Assembly: GCF_032452875.1 (NCBI RefSeq)
Contig: NC_083878.1
Span: 41,559,378-41,623,377, forward strand
Direction of reading: 5' to 3'
From: Bos javanicus
Lineage: Eukaryota; Chordata; Mammalia; Artiodactyla; Bovidae
DNA length: 64,000 bases
Of the stretch, positions 33,710 to 45,096 are shown in pieces. The position numbers were made by a program, and so were the translations under genes. How positions within the stretch are numbered: the first letter of the stretch is position 1; every line of letters begins with the position of its first letter. The notes below the pieces were generated by a model. It was not told the origin of the DNA, did not search any database, and saw only the letters and a list, made by a program, of their open reading frames with translations.

Positions 33710-34403
33710 CTGCATCTGTGCACATGTTCACTTTTCCACCACCTTTTTTCAGGTTTCTAAGAAATATGACTGAGAGGACAAAGCTGACAAATACATGTCA
33801 TTCACTGAAGCTCGATCTCGAATCCTGATCTGCTCACCCTCTCTCGTCACCAGAGCCAGACAGTGTAGAAACTTCAGAATACATGTATTCCTTTCCTTTC
33901 AAGTCTAGAACTGAGTTAAGCCTAAGCCTAATCCGCCGTTTTCTTTCCCCCAAGGCCTTTCTGTACCCCAAAAAGTCCTCTTAAGTCTGTCGTTCTTATA
34001 CAGGGAGAGAGGAAAGGAAAAGAGTTGTATTTAGACTATTTTACTCTTCCACTTTCCCCTCCAAAAGCTGAGGTCCTAGACTCCCACAGTTCCCTAGTGA
34101 ATGGATAATGGATCCTCTCTGAAGATAGAACAAGCATTAAATGTCCAGTGAGGACCCTTTTGTAGCAAAATACAGAAAACAAATAGCTGTACATTTAGAA
34201 TCAATTGCTTGGGAAAAGAGAGAGTGGGAAAAGGTTAGATGAAATTAGTAATCTCAAGAAGAAAATTAATATTTTAGTTATTAAAAAAAATCTGTGTGGA
34301 TCTGAAAAATAAAGATCGTAATGCATCTACTTGAAAAACTACATCAGGCAATTCATACATCAGGCAATCAGAAAACATGTACATCAGGCAATATGTATGT
34401 GTG
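33710..34403. other. Unassigned interval
   Basis: No repeat family or exon recognised apart from the short direct repeats at 34341-34392. Confidence 0.4.
34341..34392. repeat. Three direct copies of a 12-base word
   Basis: The word acatcaggcaat occurs at 34341-34352, 34357-34368 and 34381-34392, with unequal spacing, immediately upstream of a Bov-tA SINE. Confidence 0.9.
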
Positions 34404-34618
34404 CATGGTTAGCTGCTTGAGTCATGTACAACTTTTTGTGACCCTATGGACCATAGCCCACCAGGTTCCTCTGTCCATGGGATTCTCCAGGCAAGAATAC
34501 TGAAGTGGGTTTCATGCCCTCCTCTAGGGGATCTTCCTGACCCAGGGATCAAAACCTGGTCTCTTATGTCTCTACATTTGCAGGCAGGTTCTTTACCACT
34601 AGTACCACCTGGGAAGCC
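34404..34618 (-). mobile_element. Bov-tA SINE
   Basis: Antisense Bov-tA from gttagctgcttgagtcatg to the head motif taccacctgggaagcct. Confidence 0.94.
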
Positions 34619-35068
34619 TCAGACAATTCTTAGTGTATTCAGTGGGATTTGTGGGCCCCTAGAAATCATTCTGCAGCATCCTCACATGGACAGCCTCAGC
34701 CACAGATTGACAACCCTGCTCTTTGTAATGGGGAGCTACTGAGAAGGATTGTGATATACAAAGTGATACATTAAGGAAAGTGACCAATAGATCACTGAAG
34801 ACATAAAGGACTACAGAGGGATCATTTGGTGATGACATTATTTGGGGTTTAAACCTATGGGGGTGGTGGCCATGGAAACAAAATTTCTTTGACAAATGTA
34901 AAGAATATGCTGTTTTTTTTCTTATTCTTTGCTACTTGAAAGTTGGAAAGAAATAGAGACACCACATTGTCAAGTCCTAGTAATTAGGTACCTGGTGTGT
35001 TAAACAGTTGGCTTTGGGGGAAAGATGAAGTCAACCTTAGCTACCCTGAAATATGGTGGTTCATTTGT

Positions 35069-35090
35069 TGGGTGGGTGGGTGGGTGGGGA
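35069..35090. repeat. (GGGT)n tract
   Basis: Five tandem TGGG units. Four or more G-runs separated by single T residues make it a potential G-quadruplex on the plus strand. Confidence 0.95.
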
Positions 35091-35279
35091 TATGGAGAAG
35101 GCAGTTAAAAATCTATGATCGAGGTTCAAAAGAGAGATCATGAAAGAGAGGCTGTGGAGTCTTTACTGTAGGAGAAGAAATTGAAATCAGAAGCAATGAA
35201 AATATTAATACACGCTCTAAGAGAAATTATTCAGGGTTAGAACAGTTGAAGATGGATCTGGAGTGTACCAGACTCAACC

Positions 35280-35470
35280 AACATTTTCTGTAAAGAGCCA
35301 GAGAGTAGATATCTTAAGCTTTATGGGCCTAAATCCTCTGTTGCACCTACTTAATTGTGCCTTGTAGACCAAAAGCAGCACAGACAACAGGCAAATCAAC
35401 TGACATGATTGATGTGTTCTGATAAAAATCTGTCACAAAAATTGCTAACTGGCTGGATTTTTCCACAAGC
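35280..35470. mobile_element. hAT-Charlie type non-autonomous DNA transposon
   Basis: The order ttctgtaaagagccagagag, then ttaagctttatgggcctaaa, a ttgtgccttgtagaccaaaa block and a ctaactggctggatttttcc end follows a well-known mammalian MER element of the Charlie group. I am not certain of the exact subfamily. Terminal repeats are degraded. Confidence 0.75.
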
Positions 35471-35484
35471 GCCAGGACCACATT

Positions 35485-35572
35485 TGTTTGGCTCACTGCT
35501 GTGTCCCCAGAACCTAGCACAGCACCTCGATTACAGTTAGTCTTTAACAGACATTTGTTGAATTGATGAATG
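35485..35572 (+). mobile_element. L2 LINE 3' end
   Basis: The pattern gctcactgctgtgtccccag, cctagcacagcacc and catttgttgaattgatgaatg is the conserved L2 3' terminus in sense. Confidence 0.85.
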
Positions 35573-35792
35573 CTTTGGTAGAATGATTATATCCATTCTT
35601 AGCTGCATTGGAGCAACACAAAAGTAAGAGAATTCTAAAAGTCATGAGGAAAGTCAAGATTTTCTGACATAGACAAAAATCAAGAAAAGAGTGTGCCAAA
35701 AAAGAAATGTCTGGCAACAACAATGACTGTAGAATATGAAGAATGAGGAGTTACAACGTTTTGGGCAATTAGTAGCAAATATGAAGATAAGA

Positions 35793-36072
35793 CGGAGAAG
35801 TCAATGGCACCCCCACTCTAGTACTCTTGCCTGGAAAATCCCATGGATGGAGGAGCCTGGTAGGCTGCAGTCCATGGGGTCTCTAAGAGTCTGACATGAC
35901 TGAGCGACTTCACTTTCACTTTTCACTTTCATGCATTGGAGAAGGAAATGGCAACCCACTCCGGTATTCTTACCTGGAGAATCCCAGGGATGGGGGAGCC
36001 TGGTGGGCTTCCGTCTATGGGGTTGCACAGAGTCGGACACGACTGAAGTGACTTAGCAGCAGCGGCAGCAGC
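35793..36072 (+). mobile_element. BOV-A2 SINE, full length
   Basis: Two BovA units with the cttttcactttcatgcattgg linker and a (GCA)n-like tail. Flanked by the perfect 12-base duplication atgaagataaga at 35781-35792 and 36073-36084. Confidence 0.96.
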
Positions 36073-36084
36073 ATGAAGATAAGA

Positions 36085-37967
36085 ATAAAAGATCTCAAGA
36101 ATGTTATCAAAGAAAGGAGATTTCCACACAAAATAACCTGGGTGGTAGAATGAAATTATCTTTATAAAGGAGTTTGTATGGTGTTAACTTCAATAGTTGG
36201 GCTTCCCTACTGCCCTTAACATTTTAAGATTTTCAGTCAAAAATAGTTGATTTTAATTTAAAATCCGAAATTGGTGAATTAGGTTCATATAATTCTAACA
36301 TGATGATTTTGTGAACTATTTAAGGAGAATTGAACTTGTTTTTTGACATTATGTAGATAAAATAACCAGCTTGTCTAATTTCAAGTAGTTGTGGTGAAAT
36401 TTGTCAAGCATTTTCTTTTAGCTATTTTTTTCCTAAATTTATGAGCTTTTAACTTTTGTGAACTTCCAACTTCACTTTATAAAGTTAATGTTAAACATAT
36501 GATTTAAACATTTTCTTATTATTAGTGTCCAGCATTTACTTATTCCTTTCAGATTACCCCACATAGAGCTTTTGGAATTACCTTGTGATGATTTCAAAGA
36601 AAATTTTCTTCTCTACACACTCTTATGACAAGGTAAATTGATGGATTTCTAATGAATAAATTTCAGGAGGAAAATATCAGCATTTTTATACTTGAATTCA
36701 GAGTGTTTAATTCCCTCACCCTTAACTGTAGCCACCTGTCATTCTAAGTTTTTGTAGCCATTTTAAACAATGGAAAATTATCATTTTTTGGGTACAGTGT
36801 CGATCACTTTTGTTGCGCTTGATACCTAGTATGTTTAGTTTGTTATGCCTATGCAAGTGGGAGAAAAACATCACCATAAACATGTCTAATCATGTCATTG
36901 AAGCTTTTCTTGGAATAATTGGAGTGTGATGATGGAGCAGGGAGAAAAGAGGGGATGGAAATTGAGGGAAAGGGTCTCAGCCTGAATTTTCCAAATTGGC
37001 TATTTATCTGGTTAATTCTTCATCTTTCCTCATCACCATGTCTGAATTGAGAAAATCTTCCTAATGATAATAAACTATGTCAAGAACAGATGGCTGATTT
37101 GATGTGATGAAAATAACTGTGTCAATTGAGGGTATTTTTTTTTCTTTACCCATTTTGCTTTTCATCACTCTGGGGTTGGTGGTTCATATATATATATTTT
37201 TTTTCTTTTAAAGAATTTACCCTCAGCCCAATAGAATGTGGTGGATTTTCCCCCAAAAGCAGTTTGAACCCTTTTCTTTGAAAGAAAGGAAAAATGGCTT
37301 CAAAAGACACAATTATCACCTTTACCGCCTTTTCTACTTTAGCTAAGTTACTTTTGGAAGGATCAGTTTACAACAAATGTTTAATGTCAGGAATTTTGCA
37401 GTTTCATAGGCCCTGACAGCTTGGCATGAAAAGAGGTGGCATTATGTCAATTGTAAATGAGTATGCTATTTACATACTAATTAAACTTTGCACTAGTGGG
37501 GTGAAAGAATGTCATTTGGAGCACCCCACTTATTCTGTTTATATCATTGTTGTCTATTTAAACAGTCTATTGTTTGGCATGTCACAGCCTCATCCCCAAA
37601 TGCCATTTTGTAACCTTGTGCTGCTTTAAAAAATGCTGCCCAACTGCTTCGCCAAACAAAATCAGTACATCTATAAGCAAAGGGAATTCCCAGACCCACC
37701 TTTCTTCACAGTAGCACTGAGTCTGATGATGCTGCTGATGATAATGATGCTGATTCTGGTGATAGTAACAACTTTATCAATTGCTCCCTATGTGCCTCAT
37801 CTGGCATTCTGCTAAACGATTTTAAAATCTTAATTCACTTGATCGTCAAAGTAAGGTGGTTTTTGGTTTTGACACCCCTTTTATACATGAGGAAGTTGAG
37901 GTTGCACAGTCCATGAGGACATCAGGACTCCAATGTCTGTGTTGTTATCCACTTTCTTCTTTGCTGA
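36085..37967. other. SINE-free AT-rich interval
   Basis: No Bov SINE or BovB within 1.9 kb; only an MIR at about 37770-37950 and a short (TGA)n-like patch near 37725-37765 are recognised. Several AT-rich blocks lack the decay pattern of old repeats. A conserved non-coding element is possible but not shown. Confidence 0.4.
37770..37950 (-). mobile_element. MIR SINE
   Basis: Antisense MIR: ctccctatgtgcctcatctg, a ttatacatgaggaagttgagg core and a ggacatcaggactccaatg block. Confidence 0.8.
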
Positions 37968-37978
37968 TCATTGGTTCA

Positions 37979-38180
37979 GTTCAGTTCAGTCCCTCAGTTG
38001 TGCCAAGTCTTTGCAACCCCATGGACCACAGCATGCCAGGCATCCTTGTCCATCACCCACTCTCAGAGCTTGCTCAAACTCGTGTCCATTGAGTCGGTGA
38101 TGCTATCCAACCATCTCATCCTCTGTTGTCCCCTTCTCCTGCCTTCAATCTTTCCCAGCATCAGGGTCTTTTCCAATGAG
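37979..38180 (-). mobile_element. BovB 3'-end fragment
   Basis: Antisense BovB 3' end starting with tail repeat gttcagttcag. Flanked by a perfect 11-base duplication, tcattggttca, at 37968-37978 and 38181-38191. Confidence 0.94.
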
Positions 38181-39326
38181 TCATTGGTTCACAGTGACAC
38201 AATAGTGCTTTCTTCTTTGCTGTATCATTGGTCACCAAAGTATCCCATGGTTCTTGGATGTGTCCAGGTTTACTGAAAATATGTCAATAGCAGTCAATTT
38301 CACTTATCATCTCCATATATTTACTTAAAGGAAAAAGTGACCAACAATAAAGAAAATACACATTTTCCAGTATGTCATATTTCTCTGGTATATTTCTTTT
38401 TTTGTGTGTGAATATATTAGTATATGCACATTAGAAATCTATCACTAATCTGGGCTCACGTTACATGCTTATTTCCCACTGAATTTCAGTTGCATTTTAT
38501 CCTGTCTTGTACCAAAGCAGGCTGCCCCAGTCTGTTAGTGATGCTAGAGCATAGAATCTACATGTACTCTAGGAACCCGATTCAGGAATACTGATAATGT
38601 CTGTTAGTTTATGAAATATAAAGTGATTAATAGCCTATTGAGCTATTTGATTCTCCTGCTTCACATCTGCAGAAGGTGGTTTATTGGATTTGGCTAAAGA
38701 CATTTTTTCTCACTGGATAAGAAGCAGAATCAACATGAGAGCAAACTTGGGTGGGAGGTGGCTTCACAAGATTTGCAGCACTAGAGAGTGAGACTAGAAT
38801 TTTTTCTGTCTGGTGGTGTTCAAATGAGCTCACCATCCATGTGGATATTTATACCCCAGTGTTGAGAGGACAGAGTTGGCATTCCTTGGCATTGTCAACA
38901 GGGTGCTGTTTTGTACTGCCTATTTCTTTGAAAATGCCAGACACAGAAAGCCTAGGTAATTGACATTGAAATAACTTGCCAAGAGCTGGTTGAACATATG
39001 ATCCTTTATAGCTTTTTCCTCACTACTTTCAACAGTCTTCAAGGTTGAAATAATTCTACAATGGAGTCCAAAATCTCACAGAAGAGAAGAAAGAAAATAT
39101 ACCTTAGCTCTCCATCATTCCAACCACCATACCATATTTCATAAAATGTGACATAGTTTTGCTCCACAACCTTGCCAAAGGAAAAAAAAAATTTTTTTTT
39201 TCTAAATTTTAAGCTGATAACTCGAACGGTTCCAGAGATATCAACTTGTGAAAAGTCACAATTTTGTATTGTGCTGAGAAGCCACCTTACAACACAGGGA
39301 CTACCATCACTCTTTAATATCCAGCA

Positions 39327-39340
39327 GAGCCCCCTGCTGT
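39327..39340 (-). promoter_or_regulatory. Possible CTCF site (12 of 14 consensus)
   Basis: The complement reads acagcagggggctc, which fits the CTCF core CCASYAGRKGGCRS at 12 of 14 positions. It is weaker than the site at 58608. This is sequence match only. Confidence 0.35.
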
Positions 39341-40540
39341 GCCTTGTCAGTCACTAGCAACATCCAAGTCTTCCCGTAAAAGTAATTCACACTTTTTTCA
39401 CAACGCTGTTGCTTTAATTACCACTGAAATCTGCTGATGCTCAGGCAGGCCTGGCAGGACCAAGGGAGGGTCAGAGCCACAAAAGAAGCAAATAGCTTTT
39501 TTCCCTCCTTACTTTATTATTAACAAACCATCTTTGATGGAAACGGTCCTAGTTCTGAGGCCTGGACTTAACTCTGGGTCCCTTGGCGTTTTCATTATCA
39601 AAAGAGTCCACGGATGCCATTCAGAGAGAGAGACAGAGACAGAGAAATATTACAATCCTAATTAGAAGTTAGCAATTTTGGTAAAGAGCAGACTTAGCTA
39701 CTCAAAGCTGACAAACAATGATGGCATTTCTCCTATAGCTTTCATTTTCTTCCAATGAACATAAATCTCATACTGAAGTGTCTTGCTGGACCAATGTCAA
39801 TTTATCCACATATTTACTGCAAATTTTTTTTTTCAGGATTAGTTGACACAATAAATCATGTACCAAAGGAAACCACAGAACTGCCAAAATCTACCAGTGC
39901 ATAAAAGTTATACAAAAAAACCTCTGTTTTATAAATAATATGACAGCAATGTGATTGGCATAACATCTCATATGTCTAAGGCACCTTTCATTCCATATCA
40001 CAAAATAGCTCAATAAAACTGTCCCTGTGAGACCAGTTTTCACTGTCTCCTCCACATAGAGAATAAGGTTGCCTATCAGTAAACTTCATACTTTTAGGGA
40101 AGAAATAAATAGGTCCATGATCTTAGGTAAATGACTTAAAAGACTGCTAAGCTTTCTCCTGACTCTAAAATTCCAAGTTTAAAACACTACAATTTAAAGT
40201 CACATAGTAGGATTTTCTAAGTACCCTCGAATAATGAATGCCTACTGTTGATTATCATTTGTCATTTACTGATTTATGATCTGATTTGTCAACACTGTGC
40301 AAGGTGAGATTTCACTGAAAGTGTGGTCTTGTGATCAATTAATTAATATAGCTCCTTTGGCTCCTATTGCAGACCAATTGACTCCTATCCCAGGACTCCT
40401 CCAGTTCGGTTGTGACGTTTTTACATAGTCATCTTCACTCCCATCTATGTAAACCCTATGATTCAATGGGTCTAAAATGTGATTGACCTTCAGATTTTTC
40501 TGGCAGGGGAGAACATTTACTAACTTAGAACTTTCCTGGA

Positions 40541-40597
40541 AGTGGGGTGTAGAATCTGTAGTGGGGTGTAGAATATGTGGTGGGGTGTAGGGTTCGT
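40541..40597. repeat. 19-base tandem repeat, three units
   Basis: Units at 40541-40559, 40560-40578 and 40579-40597 share agtggggtgtagaatctgt. The second differs at one position and the third at four or five. Confidence 0.92.
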
Positions 40598-41439
40598 GGA
40601 GTTTCAGATAATGTGTTGGGCTTGGACAGTTTCTTTGATCAATCTCTTCTACTGATGTCCTTACTTTCAACACGTGTCTCCCAGCATCTTCTGTTGGAAA
40701 TTGTACTAATTTTTCAAGTCTTAGTTCTATAACACCCACTTTGTAATAGTCTCTGCCTTCCTAAAACCCTGATAGTATTAAATACCTTCCCCTAAGACTT
40801 AAACCTTCTGTAAGGTGCCATTACATATATTTTTCTCTTTATCTTTTCTCACCTATTTATCTTATTAATGTATAAGCTTTTTCATCCAAGATGTAGGTTA
40901 TAACATTTTTCTTTGAACCCACATTATATAAAAAGATGTATTCCAACTCTCTATGGAATGGATGCCTGAATTTAATTTTATGTAGCCTGTGAGACTGCAA
41001 ACCAAGTGAAATGACTAACTCTTGTTCATATATTCATTTATATGACACACACACTGTGAAGCTTGCTGAATTGTTCAAAGGTGGCTGAGGCAATACGCAT
41101 TCCTTCCCATACGTTCTTCTTAGAATGTTGACCAATATGTTGAGGGTTCCCCCACTGAGAAGGCAGGGTCTATGTTCTCTTACCTTAAACCTGAGAAGAT
41201 CTTTATAACTGCTTCAACTAAAAATAATGTGATAGCAGTGATCGTTTGTAACTACTGAAGCTAGTCACTAAAAGCTGACGTAGCTTCTTCCTGGCTGTCT
41301 TTTTGGGGAGCCGGATCTTGAGAGCCCAGAAGTGACCTGGAAAGAATCTGGCTACCCTGGAACCTCCAGGCAGGAGAGACCACATGAAGGACTACTTGGT
41401 GATTAAAAGGAGCCCTACTAGGAACACTGCGGTGCAGGT

Positions 41440-42147
41440 ATCTAGAAAAATGTTATAGATGATCTTTTTTTTTTAATGTTATTTTTAATTAAAGGAGAAT
41501 TGCTTTCAGTGTTGTGACCATTTCTGCCATACATCAACATGAATCAGCCATAAGTATACATATGTTCCCTCCCCCTGGAAACTCTCTCCCATCTCCCACC
41601 CCATCCTATCCCTCTAGGTTGTCACAGAGCACCGGTTGACCTCCCTTTGTTATTCAGCAACTTCCCATTAGCTCTCTAATAATATTTTACATGTGGTAAT
41701 GTGTATATTTCAGTGCTACCCTGAATTCATCCCACCCTTTCCTGCCCTCGTGTTGTATCCATACATCTATTTTCTATGTTTGAGTCTCTATTCCTGTCCT
41801 GTAAATAGGTTCATCAGTACCATGTAGAAACATGGTATAGATGATCTTATTTGCAAAGAGGAGATAGAGACACAGATGTAGAGAACAAATGTATGGATAT
41901 CAAGGGGTAAGGGGAAGGTGGTGGGAGGAACTGGGGGATTGGGATTGACACATCAATATACTACTGATACTGTACAATACAGGTAACTAATGAGAATATA
42001 CTTAAAGTACTGTGATGACCTGCATGGGAAGGAAGTCCAAAAGGGAGGGGATGTATGTATATGTATGGCTAATTCACTTTGCTATACAGCAGGAGCTAAT
42101 ACAACCTTGTAAAGCTATTAGACTCCAGTAAAAATAATTCAAAAAAA
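41440..42147 (+). mobile_element. Cetartiodactyl L1 3' end, 5' truncated, split
   Basis: Sense L1 3'-UTR at 41440-41465 and 41849-42147 (gagatagagacacagatgtag, then ggaaggaagtccaaaaggg, then caggagctaatacaacc), ending in an A-rich tail. The middle is occupied by a second L1 in opposite orientation. The element sits inside the MLT1 LTR. Confidence 0.85.
41466..41824 (-). mobile_element. L1 3' end nested inside another L1
   Basis: It starts with poly-T and reads as antisense L1 3'-UTR (ttctgccatacatcaacatg, then gttgtcacagagcacc). Flanked by a 24-base duplication with two mismatches at 41443-41466 and 41825-41848, centred on tatagatgatctt. It is younger than the surrounding sense L1. Confidence 0.92.
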
Positions 42148-42464
42148 GAACCCCTGATGCTTTCAGTTCCCAGAAATTTTGCTGGGACCCCAAACACCAT
42201 GGAACAGAGAGGAGCCATCCCAAGTCCACCCTAATTCCCAATGCACAGAATTCTATGAACGTGACATATGGCCATTTTATGCCACTATATTTGGGGATAA
42301 TGGTTACTCAAAAGCAGTCATTAGGACACCTAATCCCACAGTTCCCAGAGCCAGACAAACCATATCTCTGCTCCTTTGAAGCTTGCAGTCAATGATAAGA
42401 AACCAAAAAAAAAAAAAAATACACAAACAAGATAGAAACTTTTCATCTTGTTAAACTGTTCTGT

Positions 42465-43110
42465 TCTTTTTTCCAACAGCTTTATTGAGGCATACTTGAT
42501 ATACATTAAACTGCACATATTTACAGTGTAAAATTTGATAAGTTTTGACATATATATGCACTTATTGAGCCACCATAGTTAAGATAACAAACATATCCTT
42601 CACCCCCCCAAAGATGCTTGTGTTCCTTGGTAATCCTTCTTTCCTGCACTCAAGCAATCCCTGATCTGCTTTCTCTTTCATTAGGTTCATTTGCATTTTC
42701 TAGAATTTTATATAAATTAAAATCATATAGTATGCTCTCATTTTGTCTGATTTCTTTTACTTAGCATAATTATTTTAAGATTTATCTACTCATTACTTAT
42801 ATCAATAGTTATTACTTTTTTTTTCACTGAATACTAAGGAAATGGCAACCCACTCCAGGATCCTTACCTGGAGAATCCCACGGACAGAGGAGCCTGGCGG
42901 GCTACAGGCAATGGGGTCGCAAAGAGTCGGACATGATTGAGTGACAGAGCGTGAACAAAGGACTCTATTGTATGGCTATACTGCACTGTATCTCTCCATT
43001 TGTATCGCTTCTAGTTTTTAGCTGTTTGCTCGAAGCATCCTGAGAAGTCTTTGTATGAACATCTACTTTAATTTTTCTTGACTAAATACCTAGGAGTAAA
43101 GTGTTTTGTC
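42465..43110 (-). mobile_element. L1MB-type LINE 3' end, split by a SINE
   Basis: Antisense old L1: it begins ccaacagctttattgaggca and continues through a cattttctagaattttat block. It resumes after the SINE at 42958 with tgtatggctatactgcac and ends near aaatacctaggagtaaag. Confidence 0.85.
42838..42955 (+). mobile_element. BOV-A monomer SINE nested in L1MB
   Basis: Single BovA unit in sense from ctaaggaaatggcaaccc to gattgagtgacagagcg, interrupting the L1MB sequence. Confidence 0.93.
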
Positions 43111-43552
43111 CTTTGTACCGTAACCCATGAACTCTCTCAAGTTAGTAAGGTGGGGCAATCTTTGGGCTTATCTCATTTGTTTTCTGTTTCAGATATCACT
43201 CACTTTAGATACTTAATGTCTAATGCCTTAAAACTACATGTGTAATATTATACATGTAAATTCTTTGTTTTTAGTTGTTTCAGGTGGGATAGAAATAACA
43301 TGGACCTTGTTACTCCATCTGGGTACTGTCTCCTTTAAATTCCTTCCAGGTTAAGGACTTAAAAGGCAGAAGAATATTTGCTCCTCTTTGTATTTCCTAA
43401 AAATTTGTTCTACAAATACAGTTGGGTATTTGTGTCATGAAGTAGAAAGCCTCGGGATCTATCATAGTGTCTGGTTTTGACTCAGGTTCCTGCAATTATT
43501 AGCTATGACTTTGGACAACTTAATTAGCTTCTCCAAGCCTCAGTTCATTTTA

Positions 43553-43618
43553 ATAATACTAATATCAACAATAACAATAATAGGAATGATGATAATAATA
43601 AAAATAATAATCATAACA
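43553..43618. repeat. (AAT)n-rich microsatellite
   Basis: Imperfect AAT/ATA triplets over about 65 bases, grown inside the MIR. Confidence 0.92.
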
Positions 43619-43648
43619 ATTTCATAAGGTTGGTATAAGATTAGAAGG

Positions 43649-43855
43649 GTACTCCCTCATAGCTCAGAATGTAAAGAATCTGCCTCCAATGCAGGAGACC
43701 TGGATTTGATCCCTGGGTCAGGAAGATTCCCTGGAGAAGGGAATGGCTACCCACTCCAGTATTCTTGCCTGGAGAATTACATGGACAGAGGAGCCTGGTG
43801 GACTACAGTCTATGGGTCCCAAAGAGTCAGACATGACTGAGCGAATAACACCTTC
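43649..43855 (+). mobile_element. Bov-tA SINE
   Basis: Complete sense Bov-tA from actccctcatagctcag to gactgagcgaataacacc. The flanks tttcataaggttgg and tttcaaggttagg suggest an imperfect target duplication. Confidence 0.93.
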
Positions 43856-43964
43856 ACAGTTTCAAGGTTAGGAGACAACTTGTCAAAAATACCAAGCACA
43901 ATGTCTGGAACATCATAGACTCCCGATAAATGTTATTGGTTGTTATTAATAAAAACTTTGGAGC

Positions 43965-45086
43965 AGGTCTCAGAATGCTGAGAAATTGTGCCAAACCCTT
44001 GGATAAAAGGAACGTGGCAAATAGCTTTAATATCATTGTATGGAATACTTATAATAAAGGTGGTTCCCCACACATTGACTAACAGCTCTGGGTTTCATTC
44101 CCTTTTCCAAATCCCACCACCAGAGAATTGACATTCTGCAACCTTTACACACAAAAGCTTCAAGAAATTCAGTCAAATCATGTTTGGGATCTGGGAAAAG
44201 AACTTAAAGTTCGGTCAACAGAAATGATCCTCTCAGAGAAACTTGTTCTATCCACTAGGGCTGCGGGAGGGTGGTTGTGATGTGGAGCCTAACACAATTT
44301 GAAGAGTGAGTTTGCAGAGGAAAGTTCTCCATTTTGAACTGATTGAGAGTGTTGTGATTGAGTGAGCTGTATATCCAGACAAGTAGGCTAACGTGCAGAT
44401 CACGTTTCTTAGGTTAAATTTTCTGATGAATTTCAAACTTTATTTAGAACAGTGTTGAATACCTAGTTCAACTGTGTGTGTTGTCAATGGAGAAATTAAG
44501 ATCTGTCTCATTTTTTCCTTCATTTTATAACAATTTGAATTTTAGTGCATAAGCTGGTAAGGTATGGACTACAGAGACTGCATGAGAATTTTAGCTGCCT
44601 GAAATTGAAAGAGATCAGCATTAAAAATCACAACTACTTTTCAAGGACTCTTATTGAAAATTTGACTATGCTCAATGCAAGGGCACCATAAGCTGGAATG
44701 TGACTGGGGTTACCTGATGCTGCGCCAGCCGAGAGACTAGTGGAGCACCAAAGAGAGGCTTTGGTGCCAAAGTGGTATATATGGGCTGTGGGAAGGTGAC
44801 ACTTGTACTTCTGTGTGCAATACTACTTTCAGGTGCAGTACTGTTTTAGGATCCAGGCAGAAGATGCCCCTGCCTTTCTCCCTGTGCTTTGCTGAGCTCA
44901 TTTTGTTCTTCCTCCTTCAGGGGTCAAGGATCCAAAGTACCAAGGGACTTTCCCAACCAGATCCCAAACAGCCGCCGCCTTCTAGGCCAAATGGTGAATA
45001 TACCAAGCCCCTAAATTCCTGCCTAAATGGCCCCAAGCCCACTTCTAGGGCCTGTGTAGGCCTTTCCCCTTAGTCCATTCTCTTAC
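43965..45086. other. Unassigned interval
   Basis: No recognised repeat. An 86-codon frame at 44813-45073 has a hydrophobic stretch (FAELILFFLLQ) and a Pro-rich tail, but no family resemblance and no supporting splice or start context. It is not called. Confidence 0.4.
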
Positions 45087-45096
45087 AAGTGGACCT

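Larger units (their letters stand above)
38192..41060. other. SINE-free interval, largely unassigned
   Basis: Nearly 2.9 kb without a recognised interspersed repeat. It contains a CTCF-like word at 39327 and a 19-base tandem triplet at 40541. A 134-codon frame on the minus strand at 40335-40739 is rejected as a gene because the tandem repeats inside it lie in three different reading frames. Confidence 0.45.
41070..42335 (+). mobile_element. MLT1-type LTR split by nested L1s
   Basis: The left part (about 41070-41430) carries a ctgaggcaatacgcattcct block and a cctccaggcaggagagacc block. The right part (about 42150-42335) ends in ttttatgccactatatttgg and a ataatggttactcaa stretch. The two halves join in order to an MLT1 LTR of the ERVL-MaLR group. 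L1 sequence at 41440-42147 separates them. No retroviral gene is present. Confidence 0.7.
43440..43960 (+). mobile_element. MIR SINE split by microsatellite and Bov-tA
   Basis: MIR 5' part at 43440-43550 (gactttggacaacttaatta, ccaagcctcagttcattt). The 3' part resumes at about 43880 (caagcacaatgtctggaac, actcccgataaatgttattg). Confidence 0.8.

Noticed and set aside
40335..40739. 134-codon open frame on the minus strand, the longest outside recognised repeats
   Set aside because: No recognisable domain. Three 19-base tandem units inside it fall in three reading frames, which is not expected for a maintained protein. A protein search could overturn this.
44813..45073. 86-codon frame starting with a hydrophobic stretch, possible small secreted protein
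   Set aside because: Start context and homology are lacking, and the frame lies in unassigned DNA close to an L1 insertion. Length is within chance expectation.
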